Source: Flavobacteriales bacterium (GTDB lineage Bacteria > Bacteroidota > Bacteroidia > Flavobacteriales_E > Vicingaceae). From it: DNA of 13,427 nt. Made by a program: the position numbers and the translations under genes. This document shows, one piece after another, positions 1 through 6,554 of this stretch. The notes under the pieces were generated by a model. That model did not search any database. It saw only the letters and a list, made by a program, of their open reading frames with translations, and was not told the origin of the DNA. Location of the stretch: NCBI GenBank assembly GCA_016763135.1, contig JAESUI010000312.1, forward strand, positions 1 to 13,427, given 5' to 3'. Numbering within the stretch: position 1 is the first letter of the stretch; the number at the start of each line of letters is the position of its first letter.

Positions 1-2287
1 AAAATTTACTATTCCTGAGGCGTTGACTAAATGGAAGTTTATGGGTTTAGCTCATACTAAAGATTTAAAAACAGGAATGATTTATGAAGAAACAGTAACT
101 CAAAAAGAGCTAATGATTTATCCGAATGCCCCACGTTTTTTTAGAGAAAATGATAAAATGACTTTCAGTACTAAAATCACTAATCTTTCTGATAAAGAAT
201 TAAGTGGTGGAGCAAAGATTTTCTTTTATGATGCGTTGACTTCAAAGCTTATTTCTGATAAGTTAGTGATAGGGAAAGAGACGATCCCTTTTAATGTAAA
301 AAAGGGAAAAAGTACTTCAGTAAATTGGCAAATAACTATTCCAGAAGGTTATTCGGCTATTACTTATAAAGTAATTGCAAAATCTGGAAACTTTACCGAT
401 GGTGAAGAAATGGCAATTCCTGTATTAACTAATAGAATGTTGGTTACTGAGTCTATGCCATTGCCAATTAGAGGAAATCAAACCAAAACGTTTAAGTTTA
501 ATAAACTGATTAATAATAAATCGACAACGCTCAAACACCATAAGTTAACATTGGAATTTACTTCTAATCCAGCTTGGTACGCTATTCAAGCGTTACCATA
601 TTTAATGGAGTATCCTTATGAGTGTGCTGAGCAAACATTTAGTCGTTTTTATGCCAATTCAATTGCATCACACATTGCTAATTCAAATCCAAAGATTAGA
701 AACGTTTTTGAGAGTTGGAAAAAAAATAGTCCAGAAGCCTTCTTGTCAAATTTGGAAAAAAATCAAGAACTGAAATCATTGATTTTAGAAGAAACTCCAT
801 GGGTATTAAATTCTCAAAACGAAAGTGAACGAAAAAAACGAGTTGGTTTGCTATTCGATTTAAACCGAATGAGTAATGAGTTAGGTAGGGCGATGAAAAA
901 ATTACAACAACTACAAGTTTCTAATGGTGGTTGGACTTGGTTTAAAGGAATGCCAGAAAGTAGATATATGACTCAGCATATTGTTACAGGAATGGGACAT
1001 TTAGATCATCTTGGCGTGAAGAATATTAGGAATGATTACAAGACTTGGAACATGGTTACAAAAGCTGTACGCTATTTGGATAATAGAATTAGAGAGGATT
1101 ACGAATGGTTAAAGAAGCATGATGTTGACATGGAAAAAGACCATTTAAATTATGATGTAATTCAATATTTATATGCGAGAAGTTATTTTATAAAAGATGT
1201 AGAAATAAGCTCGAGATATGCAGCAGCATACAACTATTATCATGATCAAGCTAAAAAATATTGGTTAAATAAAAGTAGGTATATGCAAGGAATGATTGCT
1301 TTAGCTTTACATAGAGATGGTTTGCCAAAAACAGGATTACATGTAGAGCATAAAATAATAGCATCATTAAAAGAAAATGCAATTAACCATGAAGAATTGG
1401 GGATGTATTGGAAAGAAAATAATGGAGGCTATTATTGGTATCAAGCACCAATAGAAACACAGGCTTTATTGATAGAAGCTTTTGATGAAGTTGCTGATGA
1501 CAAAGAAAGTGTGGAGGCCATGAAAGTTTGGTTGCTTAAACAAAAACAAACCCAAGATTGGAGAACAACTAAAGCGACAACTGAAGCTTGTTACGCTTTA
1601 TTATTGCGAGGAACCGATTTATTAGCTTCTGACCAATTGGTAGAAATAAAAGTGGGGAATAAGGTTATTGACCCTAAAAAGCTAGATGGCGTTAAAGTAG
1701 AAGCAGGAACAGGTTATTTTAAAACATCCTGGAATAAAACAGAAATAAAATCCAATATGGGAAACGTAATTGTTACTAAAAAAGATGATGGAGTAGCATG
1801 GGGAGCAATGTACTGGCAGTATTTTGAGCAGTTGGATAAAATTACTTCAGCAGAAACTCCATTAAAGTTAGTGAAGAAATTATTCTTGCAAAAGAATACT
1901 CCTTCTGGTCTTGTTATTATTCCAATAGTAGAGGGAACTAAATTAAAAGTTGGTGATAAAATTAAAGTTAGAATTGAGTTAAGAGTTGATAGAGATATGG
2001 AATATGTGCACATGAAAGATATGCGAGCTTCAGGCTTAGAGCCAATAAATGTGTTTTCAGGATACCGTTACCAAGATGGTTTAGGATATTATGAAAGCAC
2101 AAAAGATGCTTCTACTAATTTCTTTTTTGATTATTTAAGAAAAGGCACTTATGTGTTTGAATATCCTTTACGAGTAAATATGGCTGGAGACTTCTCTAAT
2201 GGTATTACGAGTATTCAATGTATGTATGCGCCAGAGTTTACTTCTCATTCAGAGGGTGTTCGAGTAAAAATTGAATCAAAAAAATAA
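1..2287 (+). CDS. Bacterial alpha-2-macroglobulin family protein, C-terminal part (5' end outside the window)
   Basis: The reading frame is open from base 2, before the first possible TTG start at 23, so this is the C-terminal ~760 residues of a longer protein; family members usually run to about 1,800-2,000 residues. A CAEQ thioester motif is encoded at 623-634, preceded by a PYE segment and followed by the TFSRFYAN helix, as in bacterial A2M proteins with an active thioester. Before it lie macroglobulin-like beta domains; after it come an alpha/alpha-toroid-like stretch (including NGGWTWFKGM and YYWYQAPIETQALLIEAF) and a C-terminal receptor-binding-like beta domain ending near 2284. The family is thought to trap attacking proteases covalently at the cell envelope after bait cleavage. 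Signal peptide and bait region are not visible here. The common partner pbpC (penicillin-binding protein 1C) is not downstream; a lipoprotein gene is. The family call is secure; the envelope role is inferred from homologues. Confidence 0.93.
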   Translation, partial: KFTIPEALTKWKFMGLAHTKDLKTGMIYEETVTQKELMIYPNAPRFFRENDKMTFSTKITNLSDKELSGGAKIFFYDALTSKLISDKLVIGKETIPFNVKKGKSTSVNWQITIPEGYSAITYKVIAKSGNFTDGEEMAIPVLTNRMLVTESMPLPIRGNQTKTFKFNKLINNKSTTLKHHKLTLEFTSNPAWYAIQALPYLMEYPYECAEQTFSRFYANSIASHIANSNPKIRNVFESWKKNSPEAFLSNLEKNQELKSLILEETPWVLNSQNESERKKRVGLLFDLNRMSNELGRAMKKLQQLQVSNGGWTWFKGMPESRYMTQHIVTGMGHLDHLGVKNIRNDYKTWNMVTKAVRYLDNRIREDYEWLKKHDVDMEKDHLNYDVIQYLYARSYFIKDVEISSRYAAAYNYYHDQAKKYWLNKSRYMQGMIALALHRDGLPKTGLHVEHKIIASLKENAINHEELGMYWKENNGGYYWYQAPIETQALLIEAFDEVADDKESVEAMKVWLLKQKQTQDWRTTKATTEACYALLLRGTDLLASDQLVEIKVGNKVIDPKKLDGVKVEAGTGYFKTSWNKTEIKSNMGNVIVTKKDDGVAWGAMYWQYFEQLDKITSAETPLKLVKKLFLQKNTPSGLVIIPIVEGTKLKVGDKIKVRIELRVDRDMEYVHMKDMRASGLEPINVFSGYRYQDGLGYYESTKDASTNFFFDYLRKGTYVFEYPLRVNMAGDFSNGITSIQCMYAPEFTSHSEGVRVKIESKK

Positions 2288-2326
2288 TTCAAACGAGAAT
2301 AGAATTATATTTTGATAATTTTAAAT

Positions 2327-2334
2327 TATATTTG
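2327..2334 (+). promoter_or_regulatory. Candidate -7 box for the lipoprotein gene at 2353
   Basis: TATATTTG is an exact match to the Bacteroidetes -7 consensus TAnnTTTG and lies 18 bases before the ATG at 2353. A near-copy (AATTATATTTTG) occurs about 21 bases upstream at 2303-2314. No TTG sits at the usual -33 distance, so the call rests on the -7 box alone. It would give a leader of roughly a dozen bases. Confidence 0.45.
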
Positions 2335-2352
2335 CTTTTAAATCTATTTAAC

Positions 2353-2898
2353 ATGAAAATATTAACATATTTATTTGCAACAATTTTAGTTTTATCATTT
2401 ACAGCATGTGGTGATGGAGAGAATGAGGGGACTGACGAAATAATTGATAAAGTTGAGTTAAAAGGGTATGAAGAATTAAACTTATCTGAGTGGGGGTTTG
2501 AGTTGACTGTTATGGTTCCTAAAGCCGAAATTCATGGTGCACCCGAAGTTGTGTTGACTGAAAGAGGTGCTTTAGAGATAATTGTTGGCTTAGATTTTGG
2601 TTTAGAAATTATGTATGGTGAAGCAGATATAGAATTATTAAAAATGGATTTACAAGAAGACTTGGTTTTTATTTCTGAAATAGTTAAAGAAGAAGAAAAT
2701 GCAATCATATACACGCAAGATATACCAGATTCTGGCGTTAAGACACAAAATCATTTTTTATACAAAGCAGAAATTGGAATAGATATTTTTGAAGTTAGAG
2801 ATGTAATTGATGGTGAATTTGGTTCTGGTATGATTGAGAAAATGCTAGAAGCAGCAAAGACAATAAAATCAGTAAATAATACAGAGGTAGCTGTTTAA
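2353..2898 (+). CDS. Predicted lipoprotein of unknown function (181 aa)
   Basis: The chosen start is the ATG at 2353 rather than the in-frame TTG at 2332, because it puts the positive residue and hydrophobic helix of a lipoprotein signal peptide at the N-terminus and lies downstream of a good -7 box. The lipobox ends SFTAC, making Cys19 the predicted lipidated residue. The residues after it (GDGENEGTDE) are acidic, which in Flavobacteriia often marks export to the cell surface; that is inference. The remaining ~160 residues are an acidic alpha/beta-looking domain with segments such as MVPKAEIHGAPEV and, near the end, MIEKMLEAAKTIK. I do not recognise a named family, although similar hypothetical lipoproteins are familiar from flavobacteria. 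The gene ends 16 bases before a strong terminator, so it looks like a single-gene transcript or the end of the A2M transcript. Confidence 0.85.
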   Translation: MKILTYLFATILVLSFTACGDGENEGTDEIIDKVELKGYEELNLSEWGFELTVMVPKAEIHGAPEVVLTERGALEIIVGLDFGLEIMYGEADIELLKMDLQEDLVFISEIVKEEENAIIYTQDIPDSGVKTQNHFLYKAEIGIDIFEVRDVIDGEFGSGMIEKMLEAAKTIKSVNNTEVAV

Positions 2899-2914
2899 TA
2901 ATCTCAGGATATTT

Positions 2915-2947
2915 AAAGCCCTATTCTGTAAATTAGAATAGGGCTTT
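2915..2947 (+). terminator. Rho-independent terminator after the 2353-2898 lipoprotein gene
   Basis: A perfect 13-bp stem (arms 2915-2927 and 2935-2947, AAAGCCCTATTCT and its reverse complement) encloses a 7-base loop and runs into TTTTCTTTT. Stem length, GC core and T-tract make this a convincing intrinsic terminator. It ends only 9 bases before the start codon of the next gene. Confidence 0.88.
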
Positions 2948-2956
2948 TCTTTTGCA

Positions 2957-3304
2957 ATGAAAAATTTAATAAAACATATAATTTATTTCGCACTCATTTT
3001 TGTTTTAATTTCTTGTGGCGAAGAAGAAGCTGCTGTTCCTAGTGGAATAATTGCTGAAGATAAGATGATAGCTGTAATCACCGAAATAGAATTAACTCAG
3101 GCACTTATAAAGCTTAAATTCTCAAACCGAGATAGTACTATTAATCAGCAGGAGCTGTTTAATGAAGTTTATACTGATTTTGAAATCACTGAGGAACAAT
3201 TTAATAATAGTTTGTCATTTTATTGTAAAGAGCCTAAGCTACTTGAAGGAATGTATATAAAGGTGATTAATAGCTTGTCTGAAAAACAAGTCGAAAATCA
3301 ATAA
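2957..3304 (+). CDS. Small lipoprotein, DUF4296-like (115 aa)
   Basis: The N-terminus is a clear lipoprotein signal peptide with lipobox LISC (Cys20), followed by acidic residues (GEEE). This supports the ATG at 2957 despite its nearness to the upstream terminator; the next in-frame Met would lose the signal. The mature part reads as a helical domain: a DKMIAVITEIELTQALIKLK segment, then residues resembling the RDS and FNEVYTDFEITEEQFNNSLSFY portion of DUF4296 proteins (a Met-aided first helix, a middle helix, then a tyrosine-rich helix and a short final helix). The function of DUF4296 proteins is not known. The ATG lies 9 bases after the terminator stem, and a -7-like TTCTTTTG at 2947-2954 ends 2 bases before it. 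The transcript may therefore be nearly leaderless or depend on read-through. No clear terminator follows. Confidence 0.8.
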   Translation: MKNLIKHIIYFALIFVLISCGEEEAAVPSGIIAEDKMIAVITEIELTQALIKLKFSNRDSTINQQELFNEVYTDFEITEEQFNNSLSFYCKEPKLLEGMYIKVINSLSEKQVENQ

Positions 3305-3560
3305 AAGCGCAAAAAAGTTAAAATAATCACTAAACAAGAAAAATATGTTCATTATTTAACAAATATCGATTTATATCATTTCTAAATCAAATTAGATTTA
3401 ACAATAGAGGAATAATATAAAAATTGATTTTTTCCTTATTTTTAAGCAAATATTTTTATTTTTAAGTTATTAGAACTCTAATAAATGGTTGTTTTTTTTG
3501 AAAAAAAATAAGTGAAGCAACCTACCAGTAAAAAAATTCGTCTTGTGTGGTATAATTGCT

Positions 3561-3628
3561 TAGTTTTGAATAAGCTAAACAACTTAGTATAATTAATTTG
3601 CATAAGCTAAACAACTTAATATAATTTG
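3561..3628 (+). promoter_or_regulatory. Cluster of candidate -7 boxes for the S74 surface operon
   Basis: There are three possible -7 boxes: TAGTTTTG at 3561-3568 (exact TAnnTTTG), TTAATTTG at 3593-3600 and ATAATTTG at 3621-3628 (one or two mismatches). The last has a TTTG at 3597-3600 placed 20 bases upstream, a usable -33 spacing. The first lacks a correctly spaced TTG. Leaders would be about 60-120 bases. Which box is used cannot be decided from sequence. Confidence 0.4.
3570..3626 (+). repeat. Two 25-base direct repeats, 32-base period
   Basis: The unit ATAAGCTAAACAACTTA plus TATAATT-type tail occurs at 3570-3594 and again at 3602-3626, differing at one base (G versus A). Each unit contains a short inverted repeat TAAG...CTTA. 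A third TATAATT lies at 3551-3557, and an inverted GCTTA/TAAGC pair spans 3558-3575. About three helical turns separate the copies, which fits paired regulator-binding sites upstream of the gene at 3698. No binding protein can be named. Confidence 0.8.
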
Positions 3629-3643
3629 TAAGTGATTACCCTA

Positions 3644-3669
3644 TGAAGTCCCTTAATGTTAAGACTTCA
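3644..3669 (+). other. Stem-loop in the leader of the S74 gene
   Basis: TGAAGTC (3644-3650) pairs with GACTTCA (3663-3669), and inner TTAA segments (3653-3656 and 3659-3662) can extend the stem past a CC bulge. It lies 28 bases before the ATG at 3698 and has no T-tract, so it is not an intrinsic terminator. It may stabilise or control the mRNA; that is inference. Confidence 0.4.
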
Positions 3670-3697
3670 AACCACTTAAACTTAACTAACTATCATT

Positions 3698-5248
3698 ATG
3701 AATAAATTTTTACAAAAAGCAGCTATAGCTGCACTGTTATTTTCAGGTATAACTTTAAGTGCTCAAAATGTAGGGATAAACGCAACAGGAGCTGCACCAG
3801 ATGCTGGAGCATTGTTAGATATTTCTAGTACTAATAAGGGGTTATTAATTCCACGTGTTAGTATCGCCAATTTAACTTTAATTGCTCCTATAGTAGGGAG
3901 TGCAACTACCAGTATGTTAGTTTACAATACAAATGCTGGAACAGGCTTAGGTTATTATTATTGGGATGGAGCTGATTGGGTTAAATTTTTTACTGGTAAT
4001 CCACTTGTAGATAATGGACTTTATTATAACGCTGGAGCAAGTAGGGTTAGAATGGGGGGTCCTCTAGTAGAGAATACAACCGTTACTCAAGGGACATTTC
4101 AAATGTATTTTAATTTGAACAGTACTGGAGATTTTAATGTGCAAGATAACGGAACTACTCGTTTTTCTGTACGTGATAATGGTAGAGTAACTGTTGGTGG
4201 AACAGGAAACATACAAGCTTTTAATGTTACAGGACAATCTTATTTTTCGGATGATTTATATTTACGTGATGGGTCAGTAACAGCTGGTGATATTTTGGTG
4301 CGAATATTCGATAGTGGTGATGATGGAATAATTGATATTTATGAGAATAATGCTAGAAATATTCGTTTGCATGGTAATGGAGTTTCTGTATTTAATGAAC
4401 AAGGGATTTCAACGAATGACTTTAGAGTTGAATCTGATGCACGAGCTAATATGTTTTTTGTAGATGCAGGGACAAATAGAATTGGAATAAACAGAGCAGC
4501 ACCAACTAGTCCTGTTCATTTTGTAACAACAGGTGAAAATGTATGGTTAACATATTGGGAGAATAACACTACAGTTGGAGCATTAGCACAATGGAATCAC
4601 ACACTAACAGGAAATGGAAATAGAGTGGCAATGGGGGTAACTAATTACAATGGATCAGCTAATGCTGCATCTGCTATTATAGGTCTTAGTTTAAACGGTA
4701 CAACAACTGGTAATGGTGGTATAGGTGTTACAGGTAGTGCGAATAATGAAAGTGGAACTGGTGTGGAAGGAACTTTGTTTTTCTCAGGAGGTTACTCAGG
4801 ATGGGCAGGTTATTTTAATGCAGATGTCTTTTCTGGAGGGAATTATTGGGGATCTGATAGAAGATTAAAGAGAGATATAAAATCTTATTCTGGAGCTTTA
4901 GAAGCAATTGATAAAATAAACCCAGTGACTTATTACTATGATACAGAAAAGTATCCAGGTATCGGTTTTGATGAGAATAGGTTGATGTATGGATTCATTG
5001 CACAAGAGCTTGAACAAGTAATACCAGAAATGGTTAAAGATAAGCTCTTAGTTTTAAATGCAAATGAAGAAAAAACTGCAGATATGTCAGTAGAACGAAA
5101 GACTGGTATATTTAAAGTTGTTAATTACTCTGTTATGATTCCTATTCTTACTCAAGCTGTTAAAGAACAACAAGTATTGATTGAGGCTCAGAATCAAAAA
5201 TTAGAAGAGTTAGAAAACCTTATAAAGGAATTACAAGAAAATAAATAG
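3698..5248 (+). CDS. Exported tail-fiber-domain protein with C-terminal S74 (endosialidase-type) self-cleaving chaperone domain
   Basis: Residues 1-22 form a signal peptide ending SAQ. The next ~70 residues (NVGINATGAAPDAGALLDIS, then a GLLIPR segment) are the N-terminal block of many Bacteroidetes surface proteins with tail-fiber domains. Residues ~95-380 are Gly/Asn/Asp-rich short strands typical of trimeric beta-helical fibres. From about residue 384, GSDRRLKRDI opens the S74 intramolecular chaperone: Ser386 and Lys391 have the Ser/Lys +5 spacing known from the endosialidase domain, which trimerises the fibre and cuts itself off just before the Ser. The downstream GFIAQELEQVIPEMV segment also fits. 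The last ~27 residues form a coiled coil. There is no T9SS tail. The gene lies 19 bases before the T9SS-sorted gene and probably shares its transcript. A surface fibre or adhesin role is inferred; signal peptide and context argue against a prophage gene. Confidence 0.88.
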   Translation: MNKFLQKAAIAALLFSGITLSAQNVGINATGAAPDAGALLDISSTNKGLLIPRVSIANLTLIAPIVGSATTSMLVYNTNAGTGLGYYYWDGADWVKFFTGNPLVDNGLYYNAGASRVRMGGPLVENTTVTQGTFQMYFNLNSTGDFNVQDNGTTRFSVRDNGRVTVGGTGNIQAFNVTGQSYFSDDLYLRDGSVTAGDILVRIFDSGDDGIIDIYENNARNIRLHGNGVSVFNEQGISTNDFRVESDARANMFFVDAGTNRIGINRAAPTSPVHFVTTGENVWLTYWENNTTVGALAQWNHTLTGNGNRVAMGVTNYNGSANAASAIIGLSLNGTTTGNGGIGVTGSANNESGTGVEGTLFFSGGYSGWAGYFNADVFSGGNYWGSDRRLKRDIKSYSGALEAIDKINPVTYYYDTEKYPGIGFDENRLMYGFIAQELEQVIPEMVKDKLLVLNANEEKTADMSVERKTGIFKVVNYSVMIPILTQAVKEQQVLIEAQNQKLEELENLIKELQENK

Positions 5249-5267
5249 GGTTTAATTCTAAAGGGTT

Positions 5268-6554
5268 ATGAAAAATATATTATTCATCATATTATTTAGT
5301 TTAAGTACGGTTTTAGCCTACTCACAAGCTCGTGTTGTTATAAATAACAATGGTTTTATTGTAATAGATAACAGTGCGTTTTTGGTGCTAGATAATGGAG
5401 CTGCTAATGCGTTAGCAACAGCAGGTACAGGAGGTAAAATAATTTCTGAATCGGAGACTGATGTGATAAAATGGAATGTAGGAACAGCAACAGGTGTTCA
5501 TTCTATACCTTGGGCAACTAGTGTTGCAACAGGAAGTGTTAAAATACCATTATCCATTAATATAACAGCAGCAGGAGTTGGAGCAGGAAATATTCTTTTA
5601 TCTACTTATGAAACAACAACAGATGCAAATTTACCATGGCAATCAGGTATAACGAATATGTGTTCTAGTACAACAAACTTAGATGGTTCATTATTGGTGG
5701 CAGATAGGTTTTGGCAAATAAACGCAAATACCTATGGTACAAAACCTGCTGTAAACATGACTATAGGTTATAATCCTGCAGCAAATGAATTAGCTGGAGG
5801 GAATACACTTATTGAATCAAATTTAGAAGCACAGCGATTTAATCCAGGTGCTGTAGCATCGAGTCCTTGTTATGCTGGAGCAGGCTCATGGGAAACATTG
5901 TTGTTTGGAACAAACAATGCCCCTAGTGATAATGTAACAAGTATTGTGGTTTCTCCAGCTGACTTTTTTAAGGATTGGATATTAACAGATAGACTATCTC
6001 CATTACCAGTAGAGTTAGTTAGCTTTGATGTTGATTGTAATCAAGGAGAAGTAGAGATAGAATGGACTACTCAAACAGAAATTAATAATGACTATTTTGT
6101 TGTAGAGAAAAGTTATGATGCTGTATCCTTTTTTGAATTAACAATGGTTCAAGGAGCAGGTAACAGCAGTGTTGTTAATTATTATTCAGTAATAGATCCA
6201 AATCCTTCATCAGGGGTAACTTATTATAGGTTAAAACAAGTTGATTTTGATGGAACTGTTGCTTATCACGAAATAGCGTCATCAAGTTGTAATCCAAAAG
6301 GGTTTACTGTTGATCAATTGGTGTTAAACAACAACACACTAAGTTTTAATATAACAACGATAGCAGATGAAGATGTAATTGTATACTTCTATGACTACAG
6401 AGGTAGAATTATTTCAAACAAAGCAAAACACATTGAGAGCGGAAATAATGCTATTGAGTTAACTAATTTAGAAATTAGTACAGGAATTTATATGTTATCA
6501 ATAATAGGTGAAAAGAATACATTTGCTACTAAATTGATGAATGTTAAAAATTAG
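5268..6554 (+). CDS. Secreted protein with T9SS type A C-terminal sorting domain
   Basis: Residues 1-20 are a signal peptide (ending AYSQ). The N-terminal ~220 residues are a beta-rich region of unknown function with repeated NNG/DNS/DNG turns (VINNNGFIVIDNSAFLVLDNG). Residues ~246-340 form a fibronectin-like module with the common Bacteroidetes pattern LPVELVSFDV...VEIEWTTQTEINNDYFVVE...YYRLKQVDFDG. Residues ~345-428 resemble the type A sorting domain: short strands, a YDYRGR segment, GIYMLSI and a basic end KLMNVKN. Such proteins cross the outer membrane by type IX secretion and are released or anchored at the surface after tail removal. The start follows the S74 gene by 19 bases with no terminator between, implying co-transcription. 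Its own cargo function is not recognisable. The stop codon overlaps the end of convergent lnt. Confidence 0.87.
   Translation: MKNILFIILFSLSTVLAYSQARVVINNNGFIVIDNSAFLVLDNGAANALATAGTGGKIISESETDVIKWNVGTATGVHSIPWATSVATGSVKIPLSINITAAGVGAGNILLSTYETTTDANLPWQSGITNMCSSTTNLDGSLLVADRFWQINANTYGTKPAVNMTIGYNPAANELAGGNTLIESNLEAQRFNPGAVASSPCYAGAGSWETLLFGTNNAPSDNVTSIVVSPADFFKDWILTDRLSPLPVELVSFDVDCNQGEVEIEWTTQTEINNDYFVVEKSYDAVSFFELTMVQGAGNSSVVNYYSVIDPNPSSGVTYYRLKQVDFDGTVAYHEIASSSCNPKGFTVDQLVLNNNTLSFNITTIADEDVIVYFYDYRGRIISNKAKHIESGNNAIELTNLEISTGIYMLSIIGEKNTFATKLMNVKN

Larger units (their letters stand above)
3305..3697. other. 393-base gene-free, very AT-rich region upstream of the S74/T9SS operon
   Basis: No plausible gene was found on either strand. 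The left part is low complexity: an exact 11-base repeat TTATTTTTAAG at 3436-3446 and 3456-3466, and an uninterrupted T8-G-A8 tract at 3492-3508. The right part carries 25-base direct repeats, several -7-like boxes and a leader hairpin, listed separately. It most likely serves as the regulatory region of the gene at 3698. Confidence 0.7.

Noticed and set aside
23..25. TTG as the start of the alpha-2-macroglobulin
   Set aside because: The frame is open to the window edge and residues before the TTG (KFTIPEA) continue the conserved family sequence; the gene is 5'-truncated by the window.
2332..2334. TTG start for the first lipoprotein
   Set aside because: It lies inside the -7 box and would put extra residues before a clean lipoprotein signal peptide; the ATG at 2353 fits better.
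3492..3508. T8-G-A8 tract as a terminator for the DUF4296-like gene
   Set aside because: The arms are pure A/T with a one-base loop, nearly 190 bases after the stop codon; it is more likely a curved or low-complexity tract.
3570..3626. CRISPR array
   Set aside because: There are only two repeat units with a 7-base spacer, and no cas genes are present.
3698..5248. Prophage tail fibre gene linked to the integrase at the right edge
   Set aside because: The protein has a Sec signal peptide and the N-terminal block common in Bacteroidetes surface proteins, sits beside a T9SS gene and is ~8 kb of housekeeping genes away from the element junction.
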